A model generated the notes under the pieces. That model did not search any database. It was not told where the DNA came from and saw only the letters and a program-made list of their open reading frames with translations. Shown one piece after another: positions 1-5,764 of a DNA stretch of 8,581 bases. Numbering within the stretch: the stretch's first letter is position 1; every line of letters begins with the position of its first letter. Where the stretch lies: NCBI GenBank assembly GCA_023415715.1, contig JAEZJP010000139.1, positions 1 through 8,581 of the forward strand, given 5' to 3'. Made by a program: the position numbers and the translations under genes. This DNA comes from Bacillota bacterium. Lineage in GTDB: Bacteria; Bacillota; Clostridia; Christensenellales; Aristaeellaceae.

Positions 1-13
1 GGCGTGCGCGCCA

Positions 14-52
14 CCTTCCCCTCAAGGGGAAGGCTTTGGGGGGCTTCCCCAA
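14..52. repeat. Two adjacent short hairpins upstream of a sugar permease operon
   Basis: CCTTCCCC (14-21) pairs perfectly with GGGGAAGG (26-33) around a TCAA loop. TTGGGG (36-41) pairs with CCCCAA (47-52) around a five-base loop. Neither is followed by a T-run, so they are not standard intrinsic terminators. From memory, the first hairpin with its CACC/GGC flanks resembles a dispersed intergenic repeat common in gut Clostridia. Its place just before two permease genes, where a binding-protein gene usually ends, would also suit an mRNA processing or attenuation hairpin that sets unequal subunit amounts. The remainder of 1-103 shows no gene. Confidence 0.6.
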
Positions 53-103
53 GAAGCAACAAGTTTCATTATCGCGACTCCTATATAACCTGGAGGGAAC
101 GCC

Positions 104-1000
104 ATGCGCAGATCCCATGTAAGCCCACTGAATCGCAACGCAGTCAGAGAAACGCTGCTTTATACGCTGCCGGCTGTCTTGCTCACGGCGCTGACCATAT
201 ACGCACCGTTTGTGATGAGCGGATACTATTCGCTCACACAGTGGGACGGTATTTCCAAGACGCCGGTATTTATAGGGCTTGAGAATTTCAGCAGGATTTT
301 TTCCGGCAGCCCGGACTTTATAAACGCACTCCTGTTCACAGGCAAATACGCACTTTTGTTCATTGTGCTCAGCAATGTGCTTGCGCTTGCGCTGGCCGTG
401 GCGCTGACCGCAAAGTTCCATCTGGCAAATTTCCTTCGTGGCATGTTCTTTGTGCCCTATATCATGAGTATGACCATTGTCGGCTTTATTTGGAAGTTCA
501 TATTTACCCAGGGCTTTATGGAGCTTGGCGAAATGACTGGCTGGGCGGTTTGGAATTTCAGCTGGCTGGGCGACGGCGGCCTTGCGTTCTGGTCTGTGGT
601 GACCGTGGGCGTGTGGCAGTCGCTGGGCTTTTACATTGTTCTGTACATAGCCGGCTTGCAGGCTGTGCCCCGGGATGTGCTGGAGGCCGCCAGCATTGAC
701 GGCGCCGGCCCGTGGCAAAGGTTCTTCCGCGTCGTACTGCCGCTTTTGAAGCCTTCCATTACAACGTGCGTGTTCATGGCGCTTACAAACTCTTTGAAGG
801 TGTTCGATATCATACTGGCCCTTACCAAAGGCGGGCCCGGCGGCGCGACATACAGCGCGACGCTGGAAATTTACCGGGAGGCTTTCCAGAACAACCATTA
901 CGGGCTGGGCTCCGCAAAGGCGATCGTGTTCTTCGTGATCGTGCTGATATTGACGCAGCTTACGCTGAAAGTGCTTGAACGCAGGGAGGCGGATGCATGA
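104..1000 (+). CDS. Carbohydrate ABC transporter permease, MalF/UgpA type
   Basis: This is one of two membrane subunits of a binding-protein-dependent sugar importer in the cytoplasmic membrane. The 298 residues carry six likely helices (about 17-40, 77-102, 110-135, 158-184, 217-240, 267-290). The cytoplasmic EAA loop that docks the ATPase starts at residue 194 (EAASIDGAGPWQ, then LPLLKP). The TKGGPGGAT stretch at 241-249 is typical of the MalF-like partner. The start is supported by GGAGGG at 92-97, six bases before ATG. The stop overlaps the next gene in ATGA, so the two permeases are translationally coupled. The binding protein is expected upstream, outside the window. The ATPase may be encoded elsewhere and shared, as is common in Bacillota. 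The sugar cannot be read from the sequence; oligosaccharides or glycerol-phosphate-like solutes are all possible. Confidence 0.93.
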   Translation: MRRSHVSPLNRNAVRETLLYTLPAVLLTALTIYAPFVMSGYYSLTQWDGISKTPVFIGLENFSRIFSGSPDFINALLFTGKYALLFIVLSNVLALALAVALTAKFHLANFLRGMFFVPYIMSMTIVGFIWKFIFTQGFMELGEMTGWAVWNFSWLGDGGLAFWSVVTVGVWQSLGFYIVLYIAGLQAVPRDVLEAASIDGAGPWQRFFRVVLPLLKPSITTCVFMALTNSLKVFDIILALTKGGPGGATYSATLEIYREAFQNNHYGLGSAKAIVFFVIVLILTQLTLKVLERREADA

Positions 1001-1863
1001 TTGCAATCAATTCAAAGCTTCGCTTGCGTAAAAAGGCCCGGCGCAAAATAGTAAAAATCCTTTATCCGGCCTTGATGCTCATCGTTGCACTTATATACAT
1101 CTATCCCGTTCTTTTGATGGCCCTCAACTCCCTCAAGCCGTTCAAGGAAGTGCTGACAAGCGTTTTGGCGCTGCCCAAGGTGATTGCGCCGGAAAACTAT
1201 AGTTACGTGATCGAGAAGATGGAGTACTTCCGGCTGTTTCTCAACAACCTCGTGATCACCGTTATCGGCATCGCGGGCATCGTGCTCTTTTCCGCCATGG
1301 CCGCGTATATCCTGGACCGCCGCAAAACGCGCGCCACCCGTCTGTTGCACACCATCATCATTACCCCGATGCTGATCCCCTTTCAGACGATCATGATTAC
1401 GCTGCTCAAGGCGATGAATGTCATCGGCCTTTCGGGCAGCACGTGGGGGCTGGGCATACAGTACTGGGGATTCGGCGTGCCCATGGCGACGTTCATCTAC
1501 TACAATTTCATGAAGACGGTGCCAACGGAAATTGATGAAAGCGCCACGATCGACGGGGCGCCCACCTTTTTGACCTTCCGGCGGATCATTTTTCCGCTTT
1601 TAAAGCCTGTTACGGCAACGGTCGTCGTGCTGGACGTGATGTGGATCTGGAACGACTTCCTGCTGCCGCTACTCATGGTGAACGGATCACCCAAAACAAA
1701 GACGCTTGTTCTGGCCGCGTACAATTTTGTGGGGCAGCTGAACACCAAGTGGCATTACGCATTGGCTGCGATGGTGACTGCCGTGCTCCCATCCGTGCTG
1801 TTCTTTATACTTTTGCAAAAGTATATTGTGGAGGGCGTGGTGGCGGGCTCGATCAAGGGGTAA
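997..1863 (+). CDS. Carbohydrate ABC transporter permease, MalG/UgpE type
   Basis: This is the second membrane subunit of the same importer, forming a heterodimer with the preceding permease. It has 288 residues with six likely helices (about 21-42, 82-105, 115-138, 155-172, 202-225, 253-275). The EAA loop starts at residue 181 (ESATIDGAPTF, then IIFPLLKP). The C-terminal QKYIVEGVVAGSIKG pattern is characteristic of MalG-like proteins. It starts inside the end of the upstream gene (ATGA, 997-1000), with AGGGAGG-like purines just upstream (about 984-990), so the pair is one operon. No ATPase or sugar hydrolase follows: the operon ends here, and the next gene points the opposite way across a repeat-bearing gap with no clear terminator. 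Function at family level is secure; the substrate is unknown. Confidence 0.93.
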   Translation: MIAINSKLRLRKKARRKIVKILYPALMLIVALIYIYPVLLMALNSLKPFKEVLTSVLALPKVIAPENYSYVIEKMEYFRLFLNNLVITVIGIAGIVLFSAMAAYILDRRKTRATRLLHTIIITPMLIPFQTIMITLLKAMNVIGLSGSTWGLGIQYWGFGVPMATFIYYNFMKTVPTEIDESATIDGAPTFLTFRRIIFPLLKPVTATVVVLDVMWIWNDFLLPLLMVNGSPKTKTLVLAAYNFVGQLNTKWHYALAAMVTAVLPSVLFFILLQKYIVEGVVAGSIKG

Positions 1864-2168
1864 TATGCAAGCTTCTTCAAGCGCCTGCACTGATTTGACA
1901 GAAAAAGCGATTGGATGAAAAATATTTGATTTGGGCTGCCATGATAAAAGATGCTTATGTTATGCGATGCGTGCGGGCGATTGATAATCGCCCCTACATC
2001 GTCATGCGATTATTGACATACTAGCCGCGGCTTGTGCTTGTTTGGGATACCCATTCTACTATGCCTTAAAGCTGTAGGGGCGATTATGAATCGCCCGCTT
2101 AAGCTTGGCGCATATAAAGCAACAAGTCTAAAGCCCACACGCTGCTGACAACGGTATCAGGAAGCAGA
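1864..2168. other. Gene-free convergent intergenic region holding a repeat pair
   Basis: This gap of about 305 bp separates the rightward permease operon from the leftward EamA gene. I find no open frame with a ribosome binding site and no hairpin followed by a T-run. The only structure is the inverted pair of palindromic units at 1973-1997 and 2074-2098, described separately. The sequence on either side of that pair is unremarkable. Confidence 0.7.
1973..2098. repeat. Inverted pair of 25-bp palindromic repeat units, MITE-like
   Basis: The unit at 1973-1997 and the reverse complement of the unit at 2074-2098 agree at 24 of 25 positions. Each unit is also a hairpin on its own: GGGCGATT pairs with AATCGCCC around three bases (1975-1993 and 2078-2096). 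Both carry a GTAGGGG-type edge facing inward. The whole thus looks like a 126-bp element with inverted ends and a 76-bp interior without coding potential. Similar GTAGGGGCGATT-type units are, from memory, widespread between genes in gut Bacillota. No target-site duplication is obvious. It may serve as a bidirectional RNA 3' end between the convergent genes, but there is no T-run to support a terminator. Confidence 0.65.
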
Positions 2169-3047
2169 TCATGCTTTTCTGTTTACCTTTTTTCTTTGTA
2201 TGGCTATAATGGAAGCAAAAACAACAAGCACCGCAACGATTTGGAGGTAACTTACAGTTCGGCGGAACACGAAGAAATCCATAAGGGCGATTTCAATGAG
2301 CATAAGGTTGTTGACGCTGCTGGATTCAAACGCCGTGAGATGAATCTGACTTTTGGTCCACAGGTAGAACCCCAGCGCGCCGCTTACAATACTTAAATAG
2401 GCAAGGATCAGCAGCAGCCGGCCCGTGATGACCGGTATGCCCTCGATGATGAGGCCGGCGATAAGCAGAACGACAGCTCCCGCAAACATGGGCTGTGCGG
2501 TAAGCGATTTTGCGTCTGTTTGCCTTGTTAATAGCAGCCGGCGGTTGATGGTCATGTTCAGCGCATAGCCGACTGAGGACAGGAGCATAAAGACGACCCC
2601 GGCATAGGATATGCTGCCCGCGTCCCAGGGGTAGTAATATAAACTGATCCCGGCGATCAGGAACAGCAGCTTGAGAATGTCCCGCCATGATTGATTTTCC
2701 TTGAGCCAGAGCATGTCTACAAGCATCACAAGCAATGTGTTCCCACAACTTAGCATCAGGGACGACTGCGTGGGGGTAAGGTACGACTGGCCCACGTATT
2801 GCAGCCCCTGGGCGATGGCGTAGCCAAGCAGCCCCAGCAGGATGATCATATAGAATGAAAGGGGACTGCTTTTAGTTCGCTTTTTACCCTTTCCAAGGCT
2901 GAGCAAAAGGAGCGACGCCAGAAGGTATCTGAGGCCGGATAACGTAAGCGGGCCGATCCCGCCCTGAAAGGCAAGCTTGTTCAATATGTAGGAACCCGAC
3001 CATAAAACGGTCGTGACGACTGCCATAAGCAGGGCTTTGCGCTTCAT
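2169..3047 (-). CDS. DMT superfamily transporter, EamA-domain (RhaT/YdcZ-like)
   Basis: This is an inner-membrane metabolite exporter or importer of the drug/metabolite transporter superfamily. It has 292 residues with ten likely helices in two EamA repeats (about 5-138 and 145-286). The opening TTVLWSGSYILNK matches the usual family start, W-x-x-x-x, followed by a hydrophobic helix with a small-residue face. The first repeat ends in the canonical WLKENQSW; in the second repeat the matching glutamate is replaced (FFVFRRTVS), a modest departure from the family. The start is chosen from AAAGGA (minus strand, 3055-3060) seven bases before ATG. The gene is monocistronic and divergent from the GNAT gene. 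The substrate cannot be inferred; amino acids or their derivatives are common for this family. Confidence 0.88.
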   Translation of the reverse strand: MKRKALLMAVVTTVLWSGSYILNKLAFQGGIGPLTLSGLRYLLASLLLLSLGKGKKRTKSSPLSFYMIILLGLLGYAIAQGLQYVGQSYLTPTQSSLMLSCGNTLLVMLVDMLWLKENQSWRDILKLLFLIAGISLYYYPWDAGSISYAGVVFMLLSSVGYALNMTINRRLLLTRQTDAKSLTAQPMFAGAVVLLIAGLIIEGIPVITGRLLLILAYLSIVSGALGFYLWTKSQIHLTAFESSSVNNLMLIEIALMDFFVFRRTVSYLQIVAVLVVFASIIAIQRKKVNRKA

Positions 3048-3081
3048 ACCATGATCCTTTCATACAGAAAAATCGACATAC

Positions 3082-3109
3082 TTGATTTATTTTCCATAAT
3101 GTGTATAAT
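3082..3109 (+). promoter_or_regulatory. Sigma-A-type promoter for the GNAT gene
   Basis: TTGATT at 3082-3087 and a perfect TATAAT at 3104-3109 are separated by 16 bp in an AT-rich divergent gap. Transcription would start near 3116 and give a leader of about 55 nt before the ATG at 3170. I could not pick an equally good promoter for the divergent EamA gene. Confidence 0.65.
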
Positions 3110-3169
3110 GAAAGAAGTTTTTGTATTCTTTTGCTTCAAAACATACATCGTACAAAAGAAGGCTGAATC

Positions 3170-3730
3170 ATGCTTGCGGGCAAGGAAGTATCGCCAAGCA
3201 ATATATCCTTTGAGGAGATATTCTTTTACGACCTTTCCTCCTTCCTGTTTGAACGCTTTAACCGCCATCAGGAGGTGAACTTTTGCTGGAGAAAAAAGGA
3301 CGGAAAGTGGTTTTTGCAAAAAGCGCCTTCCACCGAGGAATGGAACAAGGCCGACATCGTATCCCTTGTGGACAGGTTGACGTATACATTAAGGTCCGGC
3401 GGCATCATGATGGGTGCTTTCATCAACCAATATCTGGCCGGCTTTGCAACGATTGAGTTCGAAAGCTTCGGGCCCGACTTTGAGTACATTCAGCTGTCGA
3501 ACCTTTATGTTTCCTATGGTCACAGAAGAAAAGGCATCGGAAGAACGCTGTATGCAATGGCATGCAATGCCGCAAAAAGGATGGGCGCAAGGAAGCTGTA
3601 CATATCCGCCCTTTCGGCGGAGGAGACGCAGGCGTTTTTCAAGGCGATGAAATGTGTGGAAGCCGTGTATTGCAAAAGTGAATTGTCTGCTTCCAACCCC
3701 TTTGACTGCCAGCTGGAGTGCGTTCTTTAG
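3170..3730 (+). CDS. GNAT family N-acetyltransferase
   Basis: This is a cytoplasmic enzyme expected to move an acetyl group from acetyl-CoA to an amine; the acceptor is unknown. It has 186 residues. The acetyl-CoA pyrophosphate loop is visible as HRRKGIGRTL at 118-127 (R/Q-x-x-G-x-G), preceded by the beta-strand IQLSNLYVS and followed by the alpha helix ending in AAKRMGARKLYIS. The ETQAFFKAMKC segment and the ending PFDCQLECVL match a GNAT subfamily I recall as frequent in Clostridia. The N-terminal FERFNRHQEVNFCWRKKDGKW stretch belongs to the same subfamily. AGAAGG at 3157-3162 lies seven bases before the ATG, supporting this start. It has its own promoter and is followed after 71 bp by the CBO0543 gene, so the two could be co-transcribed. 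No resistance role should be assumed. Confidence 0.87.
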   Translation: MLAGKEVSPSNISFEEIFFYDLSSFLFERFNRHQEVNFCWRKKDGKWFLQKAPSTEEWNKADIVSLVDRLTYTLRSGGIMMGAFINQYLAGFATIEFESFGPDFEYIQLSNLYVSYGHRRKGIGRTLYAMACNAAKRMGARKLYISALSAEETQAFFKAMKCVEAVYCKSELSASNPFDCQLECVL

Positions 3731-3801
3731 CGTTTGTTTTGCACAAAGAATGAATTTTTGATCAACCCGCCATATTATTTGCGTAATGAAGAGGTGTTCT
3801 G

Positions 3802-4308
3802 ATGCTCATATTGCTCTTGATTGTGCTGATAATACTTGTGAAGAGCGGGCACTTAAAAAACTGGAAGTCTTACTATCCCACGGTCCTGCTGCTGATGATC
3901 GGCGATCTTGCGTTCAATTTTATTACTTACAAGCATCCATTTTGGCGCTACCATTCGGTAATCATCCCCAGCCATACGATATTGGACCTTATTCATGTTG
4001 TCGTTTCATTTCCCTGCATCGTTATTTTGTTTCTGGGTTATATGCCCAATGGTTTATGGAAGAGGGCGGTATACATCGCGCTCTTTTCTTTCCTGTATGC
4101 ATCCATTGAATATGTCATGTACCTGACGGGGAAATTTGAATATCTCAACGGCTGGAATACGCTGTTTTCATTCTTCTTTGATATCGGCCTGTTTTCCATT
4201 GTCATGATCCATTACATAAAGCCTTTGATAGCCTGGTTGTGCATCTTCGTCATCGTACCGCTGTTTCTTTGGATCGTCAAATTTCCTTTGGACATTTTGC
4301 TCGAATAG
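3802..4308 (+). CDS. CBO0543 family multi-pass membrane protein
   Basis: A 168-residue integral membrane protein of unknown function. About six hydrophobic segments are visible (roughly 1-13, 26-42, 61-80, 88-107, 119-137, 143-160). The family signature is recognisable: SYYPTVLLLMIGDLAFNF at 23-40, then a conserved H-T-I-L-D-L, the FPC segment, SIEYVMYLTGKF.YLNGWN around 101-119, and HYIKPLIAW at 137-145. In Bacillales and Clostridia such proteins are often found singly or near sporulation or membrane genes, without an assigned activity. GAGGTG at 3791-3796 lies five bases before the ATG and fixes the start. Its stop faces the stop of the ImmA-like gene 9 bp away, which makes it probably the last host gene before the mobile element. 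Confidence 0.82.
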   Translation: MLILLLIVLIILVKSGHLKNWKSYYPTVLLLMIGDLAFNFITYKHPFWRYHSVIIPSHTILDLIHVVVSFPCIVILFLGYMPNGLWKRAVYIALFSFLYASIEYVMYLTGKFEYLNGWNTLFSFFFDIGLFSIVMIHYIKPLIAWLCIFVIVPLFLWIVKFPLDILLE

Positions 4309-4317
4309 CATTTTACG

Positions 4318-4563
4318 TTATGTGGATGCAGCATCTTCTTTTTGCAGGGAAGTTTCAATGGATTCCACAGGATCTTCCCGGTCAAAATCGTTCCTTTTCA
4401 CATGTTCAAGCTCATGCTTTAGGGCCTTTTCCTGCTCCTTTACGTCCAGGCAGGCGTTGACTACTATGCATACATGGCCGCTTTTCATGCGCCTTGCGAA
4501 CGCGCGGATGGTGCCGGGCAGCGGCGCAACGGTTACCCTGATGCCATCAGGGATTGTTGTCAT
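4318..4563 (-). CDS. Small ImmA/IrrE-like HELEH-motif protein (putative metalloprotease)
   Basis: An 81-residue protein with KHELEHVKRNDF around residues 49-60. HELEH (50-54) is the zinc-binding HExxH motif of the ImmA/IrrE peptidase family, and a downstream N-D-F is usual in the short phage members. In ICEBs1, ImmA cleaves the ImmR repressor; by analogy this protein may inactivate the repressor encoded next to it. At 81 residues it is shorter than full ImmA (about 170) and lacks an obvious third zinc ligand domain, so activity is uncertain. The start ATG at 4561-4563 lies inside the repressor gene (17-bp overlap, different frame), with GGATGG nine bases upstream on the minus strand. A start seven codons earlier (4584) is open but has no better site. 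Cotranscribed with the repressor. Confidence 0.75.
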   Translation of the reverse strand: MTTIPDGIRVTVAPLPGTIRAFARRMKSGHVCIVVNACLDVKEQEKALKHELEHVKRNDFDREDPVESIETSLQKEDAAST

Positions 4564-4912
4564 CTTCTTGGTCCATCCTCTCAACCATTTTTAACACTAT
4601 TTCCAAATCTTCCGGCTTGAGCTTTGCCGACCTCGAAAACAGGATGGCAAGCTTTTTATTTTTGTGGAAGGCCTCCACGACCTCATCCACTTCGCTTTTT
4701 CCTGACATGGGCGTTAAAAAATCCTGGTAGAGAAAGTTTGCGTCTACATTCAGCACACGCATCAAAGCATACAGGATCTCATCCTTTGGCGAAGAGTAAT
4801 CGCTTTCGTAATTGCCGATCGCGCCGGCAGAAACACCCACTTCCTTTGCCAAGTGCGCCTGGCTTAGCCCTGCGTTAAGCCGCGCCTGCCTGATTCTGCT
4901 TCCAATGCTCAT
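4547..4912 (-). CDS. XRE-family HTH transcriptional repressor (CI/ImmR-like)
   Basis: A 121-residue DNA-binding protein expected to keep the element dormant. The N-terminal XRE helix-turn-helix is clear: IGSRIRQARLNAGLSQAHLA from residue 3, with the HTH proper at about 17-36 (SQAHLAKEVGVSAGAIGNYE), continuing to NVDANFLYQD near 60. The C-terminal part (about 65-121) is charged and helical, with no LexA-type Ser/Lys protease domain, which fits relief by a separate ImmA-like partner rather than self-cleavage. I chose ATG at 4912, with AGGGG just upstream on the minus strand, because the HTH begins there; a start at 4954 would add 14 residues unlike the family and run into the promoter. It reads away from the operator region and probably regulates itself. 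Confidence 0.9.
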   Translation of the reverse strand: MSIGSRIRQARLNAGLSQAHLAKEVGVSAGAIGNYESDYSSPKDEILYALMRVLNVDANFLYQDFLTPMSGKSEVDEVVEAFHKNKKLAILFSRSAKLKPEDLEIVLKMVERMDQEDDNNP

Positions 4913-4944
4913 ACATGCCCCTGCCTTCTTATCTGTTGATATAA

Positions 4945-4973
4945 AGAATATCACAGCTTTCTTGTACAGTCAA
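4945..4973 (-). promoter_or_regulatory. Leftward promoter of the repressor gene
   Basis: Read on the minus strand, TTGACT (4968-4973) and TATTCT (4945-4950) are separated by exactly 17 bp. The -35 box overlaps the inverted repeat at 4958-4977, which would allow autoregulation. The start of transcription would be near 4938, leaving a leader of about 25 nt before the ATG at 4912. Confidence 0.7.
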
Positions 4974-4977
4974 GAAA
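4958..4977. promoter_or_regulatory. Inverted repeat over the repressor -35 box, putative operator
   Basis: TTTCTTG (4958-4964) and CAAGAAA (4971-4977) are perfect inverted copies around six bases. The CAAGAA core is shared with the TACTCAAGA sites just to the right, but the half-sites point the other way (diverging rather than converging), so it may be bound with a different geometry or by the other HTH protein. Confidence 0.5.
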
Positions 4978-4980
4978 ATT

Positions 4981-5059
4981 TACTCAAGAAATTTGAGAAA
5001 AAGGGATTGACTACTCAAGAATTATGTAGTAGCATAGGTATGTACTCAAGATTCTTGAG
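4981..5059. promoter_or_regulatory. Three operator-like TACTCAAGA sites with exact 31-bp period
   Basis: TACTCAAGA occurs at 4981-4989, 5012-5020 and 5043-5051, each 31 bp (about three helical turns) from the next. The outer two extend into 15-bp palindromes: 4983-4997 (CTCAA...TTGAG) and 5045-5059 (CTCAAGA T TCTTGAG, perfect arms). The middle copy has only a clear left half. The sites lie upstream of, inside and just after the rightward promoter, as expected for a repressor blocking lytic transcription. Binding by the neighbouring HTH proteins is inferred. Confidence 0.7.
5007..5035 (+). promoter_or_regulatory. Rightward (lytic/replication) promoter
   Basis: TTGACT at 5007-5012 is followed after 17 bp by TAGCAT at 5030-5035. 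The -35 box is good and the -10 box weak (4 of 6). The middle TACTCAAGA site starts within the -35 box and runs into the spacer, and the third covers about +3 to +17. It would drive the Cro-like gene and the replication genes after it. Confidence 0.55.
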
Positions 5060-5076
5060 CGAAGGGAGGAAGCGGA

Positions 5077-5289
5077 GTGAGCATAGTTGCCGAAAACGTG
5101 GAGCGGATCATCAGGGAAAAAGGGCTTAAGAAGCGCGCCGTCGTTGAATGTGCCGGATTCACGCAAAACGAATTTTCCGCGATGCTGCACGGCAGGAAGC
5201 TGATCCTGGCCGAGCATGTGATCGCCCTTGCCCGGGCGCTAAACAAATCACCCAACGACCTGTACGGTATATGCGCGGGAAACGATTGA
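5077..5289 (+). CDS. Small Cro-like XRE HTH protein
   Basis: A 70-residue protein that is essentially one helix-turn-helix domain: NVERIIREKGLKKRAVVECAG then FTQNEFSAMLHGRKLI, followed by HVIALARALNKSPNDLYGI. The length and position, first gene rightward opposite the repressor, suit a Cro-type antirepressor binding the shared operators. The start is GTG at 5077, set by AGGGAGGA (5063-5070) six bases before it; no ATG in this frame is suitable. The ribosome site begins only three bases after the third operator palindrome. It could instead be an AlpA-like or excisionase-type regulator, but the HTH pattern favours Cro/C1. Confidence 0.85.
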   Translation: MSIVAENVERIIREKGLKKRAVVECAGFTQNEFSAMLHGRKLILAEHVIALARALNKSPNDLYGICAGND

Positions 5290-5356
5290 TTCCGGTACTA
5301 TCATACCACCGTTTGAAGCGCATGGGAACTGAACGAAGCAAAATGCAGACAAATGG

Positions 5357-5363
5357 AAGGAGG
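5357..5363 (+). promoter_or_regulatory. Consensus ribosome binding site fixing the start at 5370
   Basis: AAGGAGG is a perfect match to the anti-SD and lies six bases before ATG 5370. It rules out the in-frame upstream starts, which would place this site inside the coding region. Confidence 0.8.
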
Positions 5364-5369
5364 AGCGGC

Positions 5370-5567
5370 ATGGATCATATTTTGAAAGCATTGGATGAGC
5401 ACATCGCCTATCAGAACTGGCTGTTAAAATGCGAGATCAGCGCCAGGGAAGAGCTTGAAAAAGAGGCGGACAAGCTGAAAAGCGAAAACCGTAGGCTTTG
5501 CGGGCTGGTGAAGGATTATGAAGCGCGGGAGAAAGCGGCGGTCCAGGGTACAGCGCATGAATCTTGA
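5370..5567 (+). CDS. Small coiled-coil phage-type protein, unknown function
   Basis: A 65-residue hydrophilic protein. Residues about 24-56 form a charged heptad-like helix (EISAREELEKEADKLKSEN then RRLCGLVKDYEA) that probably makes a coiled coil. The opening ILKALDEHIAYQNWLL resembles small proteins I have seen between the Cro gene and the primase gene in Clostridia prophages. None has an activity I can name. The start is fixed by the consensus ribosome site at 5357-5363. Its last 11 bp overlap the next gene. The 80 bp before it (5290-5369) carry no other gene that I can support. Confidence 0.72.
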   Translation: MDHILKALDEHIAYQNWLLKCEISAREELEKEADKLKSENRRLCGLVKDYEAREKAAVQGTAHES

Positions 5568-5754
5568 CCGGTTTGACGGGTATCCGGACAGCAGTGATAA
5601 GAAAAGGCGGCCTTTGACGGTGCTGGAAATGTGGCAGGAGCTGGGATACGATCCGGCGGGGGAAACGAGGGCGGATCGTGGGGGGCAAATTGAGTATTTG
5701 CACGCAACGGACGCCTTACCCCGCCTGCGTGTTACCGCCCCCTATGTTCTTTAA
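5557..5754 (+). CDS. Small hypothetical protein upstream of the primase
   Basis: A 65-residue protein I do not recognise. The first 45 residues are polar and charged (MNLDRFDGYPDSSDKKRRPL, then TVLEMWQELGYDPAGE); no transmembrane segment, cysteine cluster or known motif is visible. It starts inside the previous gene (11-bp overlap) with only a weak CAGGG nine bases upstream, so translation probably depends on coupling. An in-frame ATG at 5518 would add 13 basic residues, but AAGGA sits only two bases before it, too close. Its TAA overlaps the primase ribosome site. The tight stop/SD/start packing argues that it is a real gene; the function is open. Confidence 0.6.
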   Translation: MNLDRFDGYPDSSDKKRRPLTVLEMWQELGYDPAGETRADRGGQIEYLHATDALPRLRVTAPYVL

Positions 5755-5759
5755 GGAGG
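5753..5759 (+). promoter_or_regulatory. Consensus ribosome binding site fixing the primase start
   Basis: AAGGAGG sits five bases before ATG 5765 and shares its first two bases with the stop codon of the upstream gene. It argues against a start at 5678, which would add 29 residues encoded by DNA that already codes for another protein. Confidence 0.85.
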
Positions 5760-5764
5760 AACCC

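Noticed and set aside
1975..2096. Intrinsic terminators for the convergent genes
   Set aside because: The hairpins are strong but neither strand shows a T-run after them; CTAC follows instead. They are recorded as repeats only.
54..2127. Shared 11-mer AAGCAACAAGT at 54-64 and 2117-2127, beside two repeat regions
   Set aside because: Several chance pairs of identical 11-mers are expected in a window this size, and the match does not extend on either side.
2326..2748. 140-codon minus-strand frame inside the EamA gene
   Set aside because: It is an out-of-frame shadow of the transporter, rich in His, Arg and Cys and without hydrophobic pattern or ribosome site.
3044..3319. 91-codon minus-strand frame between EamA and GNAT
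   Set aside because: It covers the GNAT gene start in antisense and the divergent promoter. No protein features support it.
4981..5059. CRISPR-like regular repeats
   Set aside because: Only nine bases repeat, three times, inside a divergent promoter region between two HTH genes. Operators explain this better, and no cas gene is present.
5678..5764. Upstream start giving a 789-residue primase
   Set aside because: The extra 29 residues overlap another gene and resemble no primase N-terminus; the perfect AAGGAGG at 5753-5759 points to ATG 5765.
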